Source of the DNA: Paracoccaceae bacterium
GTDB taxonomy: Bacteria; Pseudomonadota; Alphaproteobacteria; Rhodobacterales; Rhodobacteraceae
Reading direction: 5' to 3'
Length of the DNA: 6,007 bases
Assembly: GCA_020441345.1 (NCBI GenBank)
Contig: JAGRMK010000191.1
Coordinates: 1 to 6,007 of the forward strand
Within the stretch, counting starts at the first letter, position 1, and each line of letters opens with the position of its first letter. Positions 5,712 through 6,007 of the stretch are shown piece by piece. A model generated the notes under the pieces. It was not told where the DNA came from. It searched no databases and saw only the letters and a program-made list of their open reading frames with translations. The position numbers and the translations under genes are program-made.

Positions 5712-6007
5712 GTGCGCGATACCCCCCTGACGACCATCGACGCGGTGCAAACGCTGCTCGCCGGACAGGACTATGTCTGCGGCCGCGCGCTGGCCACGGT
5801 GACCTTTCTCGCGCTCAAACTGGGCCGGCCGCTGTTTCTCGAAGGCGAGGCAGGCACCGGCAAGACCGAAATCGCCAAGGCCATCGCCGCCGCCCTTGGC
5901 CGCCGCCTGATCCGGCTGCAATGCTACGAGGGGCCCGCCAGCGCTGCGGCGCTTTACGAGTCGAACGTCGCCGCGCAGATGATCGCGATCCGTCTGGCCG
6001 AAGCGAG
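5712..6007 (+). CDS. MoxR-type AAA+ ATPase, N-terminal part (3' end outside window)
   Basis: Ninety-eight complete codons are visible from GTG 5712 to the right edge. The Walker A motif is GEAGTGKT (residues 45-52), preceded by LGRPLFLEGEAGTGK and followed by TEIAKAIAAALGRRLIRLQC. The blocks LIRLQCYEG (66-74) and ALYESN (80-85) mark the MoxR branch, close to CoxD, the CO-dehydrogenase accessory type. These ATPases act as chaperones that use ATP to insert cofactors or remodel target enzymes, generally with a von Willebrand A-domain partner encoded next to them. The usual tryptophan in the YEWN motif is Ser84 here. It does not look like the NorQ/CbbQ branch. Walker B, the sensors and any VWA partner lie beyond the window, so the target is unknown. 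The start rests on the Shine-Dalgarno and on where family similarity begins. Confidence 0.85.
   Translation, partial: MRDTPLTTIDAVQTLLAGQDYVCGRALATVTFLALKLGRPLFLEGEAGTGKTEIAKAIAAALGRRLIRLQCYEGPASAAALYESNVAAQMIAIRLAEA

Noticed and set aside
4535..5737. A 400-codon open frame on the minus strand
   Set aside because: It lies wholly over the histidine kinase and the gap after it, reads as low-complexity Arg/Gly/Gln-rich protein with no recognisable domain, and is a by-product of high GC content. The kinase motifs on the plus strand are unambiguous.
5712..6007. Assignment of the AAA+ ATPase as NorQ, which would have fitted an NO theme
   Set aside because: The Walker A surroundings (FLEGEAGTGKTEIAKA) and the LIRLQCYEG block fit the MoxR/CoxD-like branch. 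NorQ/CbbQ normally has a different GPTGCGKT-type sequence.

Overview
The window comes from a GC-rich proteobacterium, most likely an alphaproteobacterium of the Rhodobacteraceae/Paracoccaceae type. I base this on the strong G/C preference at third codon positions, on the rhizobial/rhodobacterial style of the aspartate aminotransferase C-terminus, and on the tight gene packing. The taxon is an inference from sequence style and was not checked by a search. Nothing looks mobile: there are no insertion sequences, tRNA or rRNA genes, CRISPR arrays or phage genes.

Layout from left to right. (1) Bases 1-465 (+) hold the C-terminal third of a PLP-dependent aspartate-type aminotransferase. (2) A GC-rich hairpin at 492-517 lies between it and a convergent LysR-family regulator (502-1431, -), and overlaps the regulator's last codons. 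(3) A 76-base AT-richer gap separates the regulator from a divergent class I SAM-dependent methyltransferase (1508-2149, +). The gap and the regulator's first codons hold a repeated TTCATGC/GCATGAA element placed as a LysR binding site would be, plus two overlapping -10 hexamers facing opposite ways. (4) After 85 bases comes a two-gene unit with a 4-base ATGA overlap: a FIST-domain sensor protein (2235-3383) and a soluble hybrid histidine kinase with two PAS-like domains and a C-terminal receiver (3380-5614). (5) After a 97-base gap, the 5' end of a MoxR-type AAA+ ATPase (GTG start at 5712, good Shine-Dalgarno) runs off the right edge.

How the genes work together. The FIST protein and kinase match the arrangement of the NosP/NahK nitric-oxide sensing pair described in Pseudomonas aeruginosa: a cytosolic haem-binding FIST protein controls the autophosphorylation of a co-encoded PAS hybrid kinase. 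Both proteins here lack membrane segments and keep the expected functional residues. No response regulator or Hpt protein is in the window, so the output partner must lie elsewhere. The LysR gene and the methyltransferase form a classic divergent regulator/target pair, with an operator centred about 63 bases upstream of the predicted methyltransferase transcription start. The aminotransferase and the MoxR-type ATPase appear to belong to neighbouring, unrelated units.
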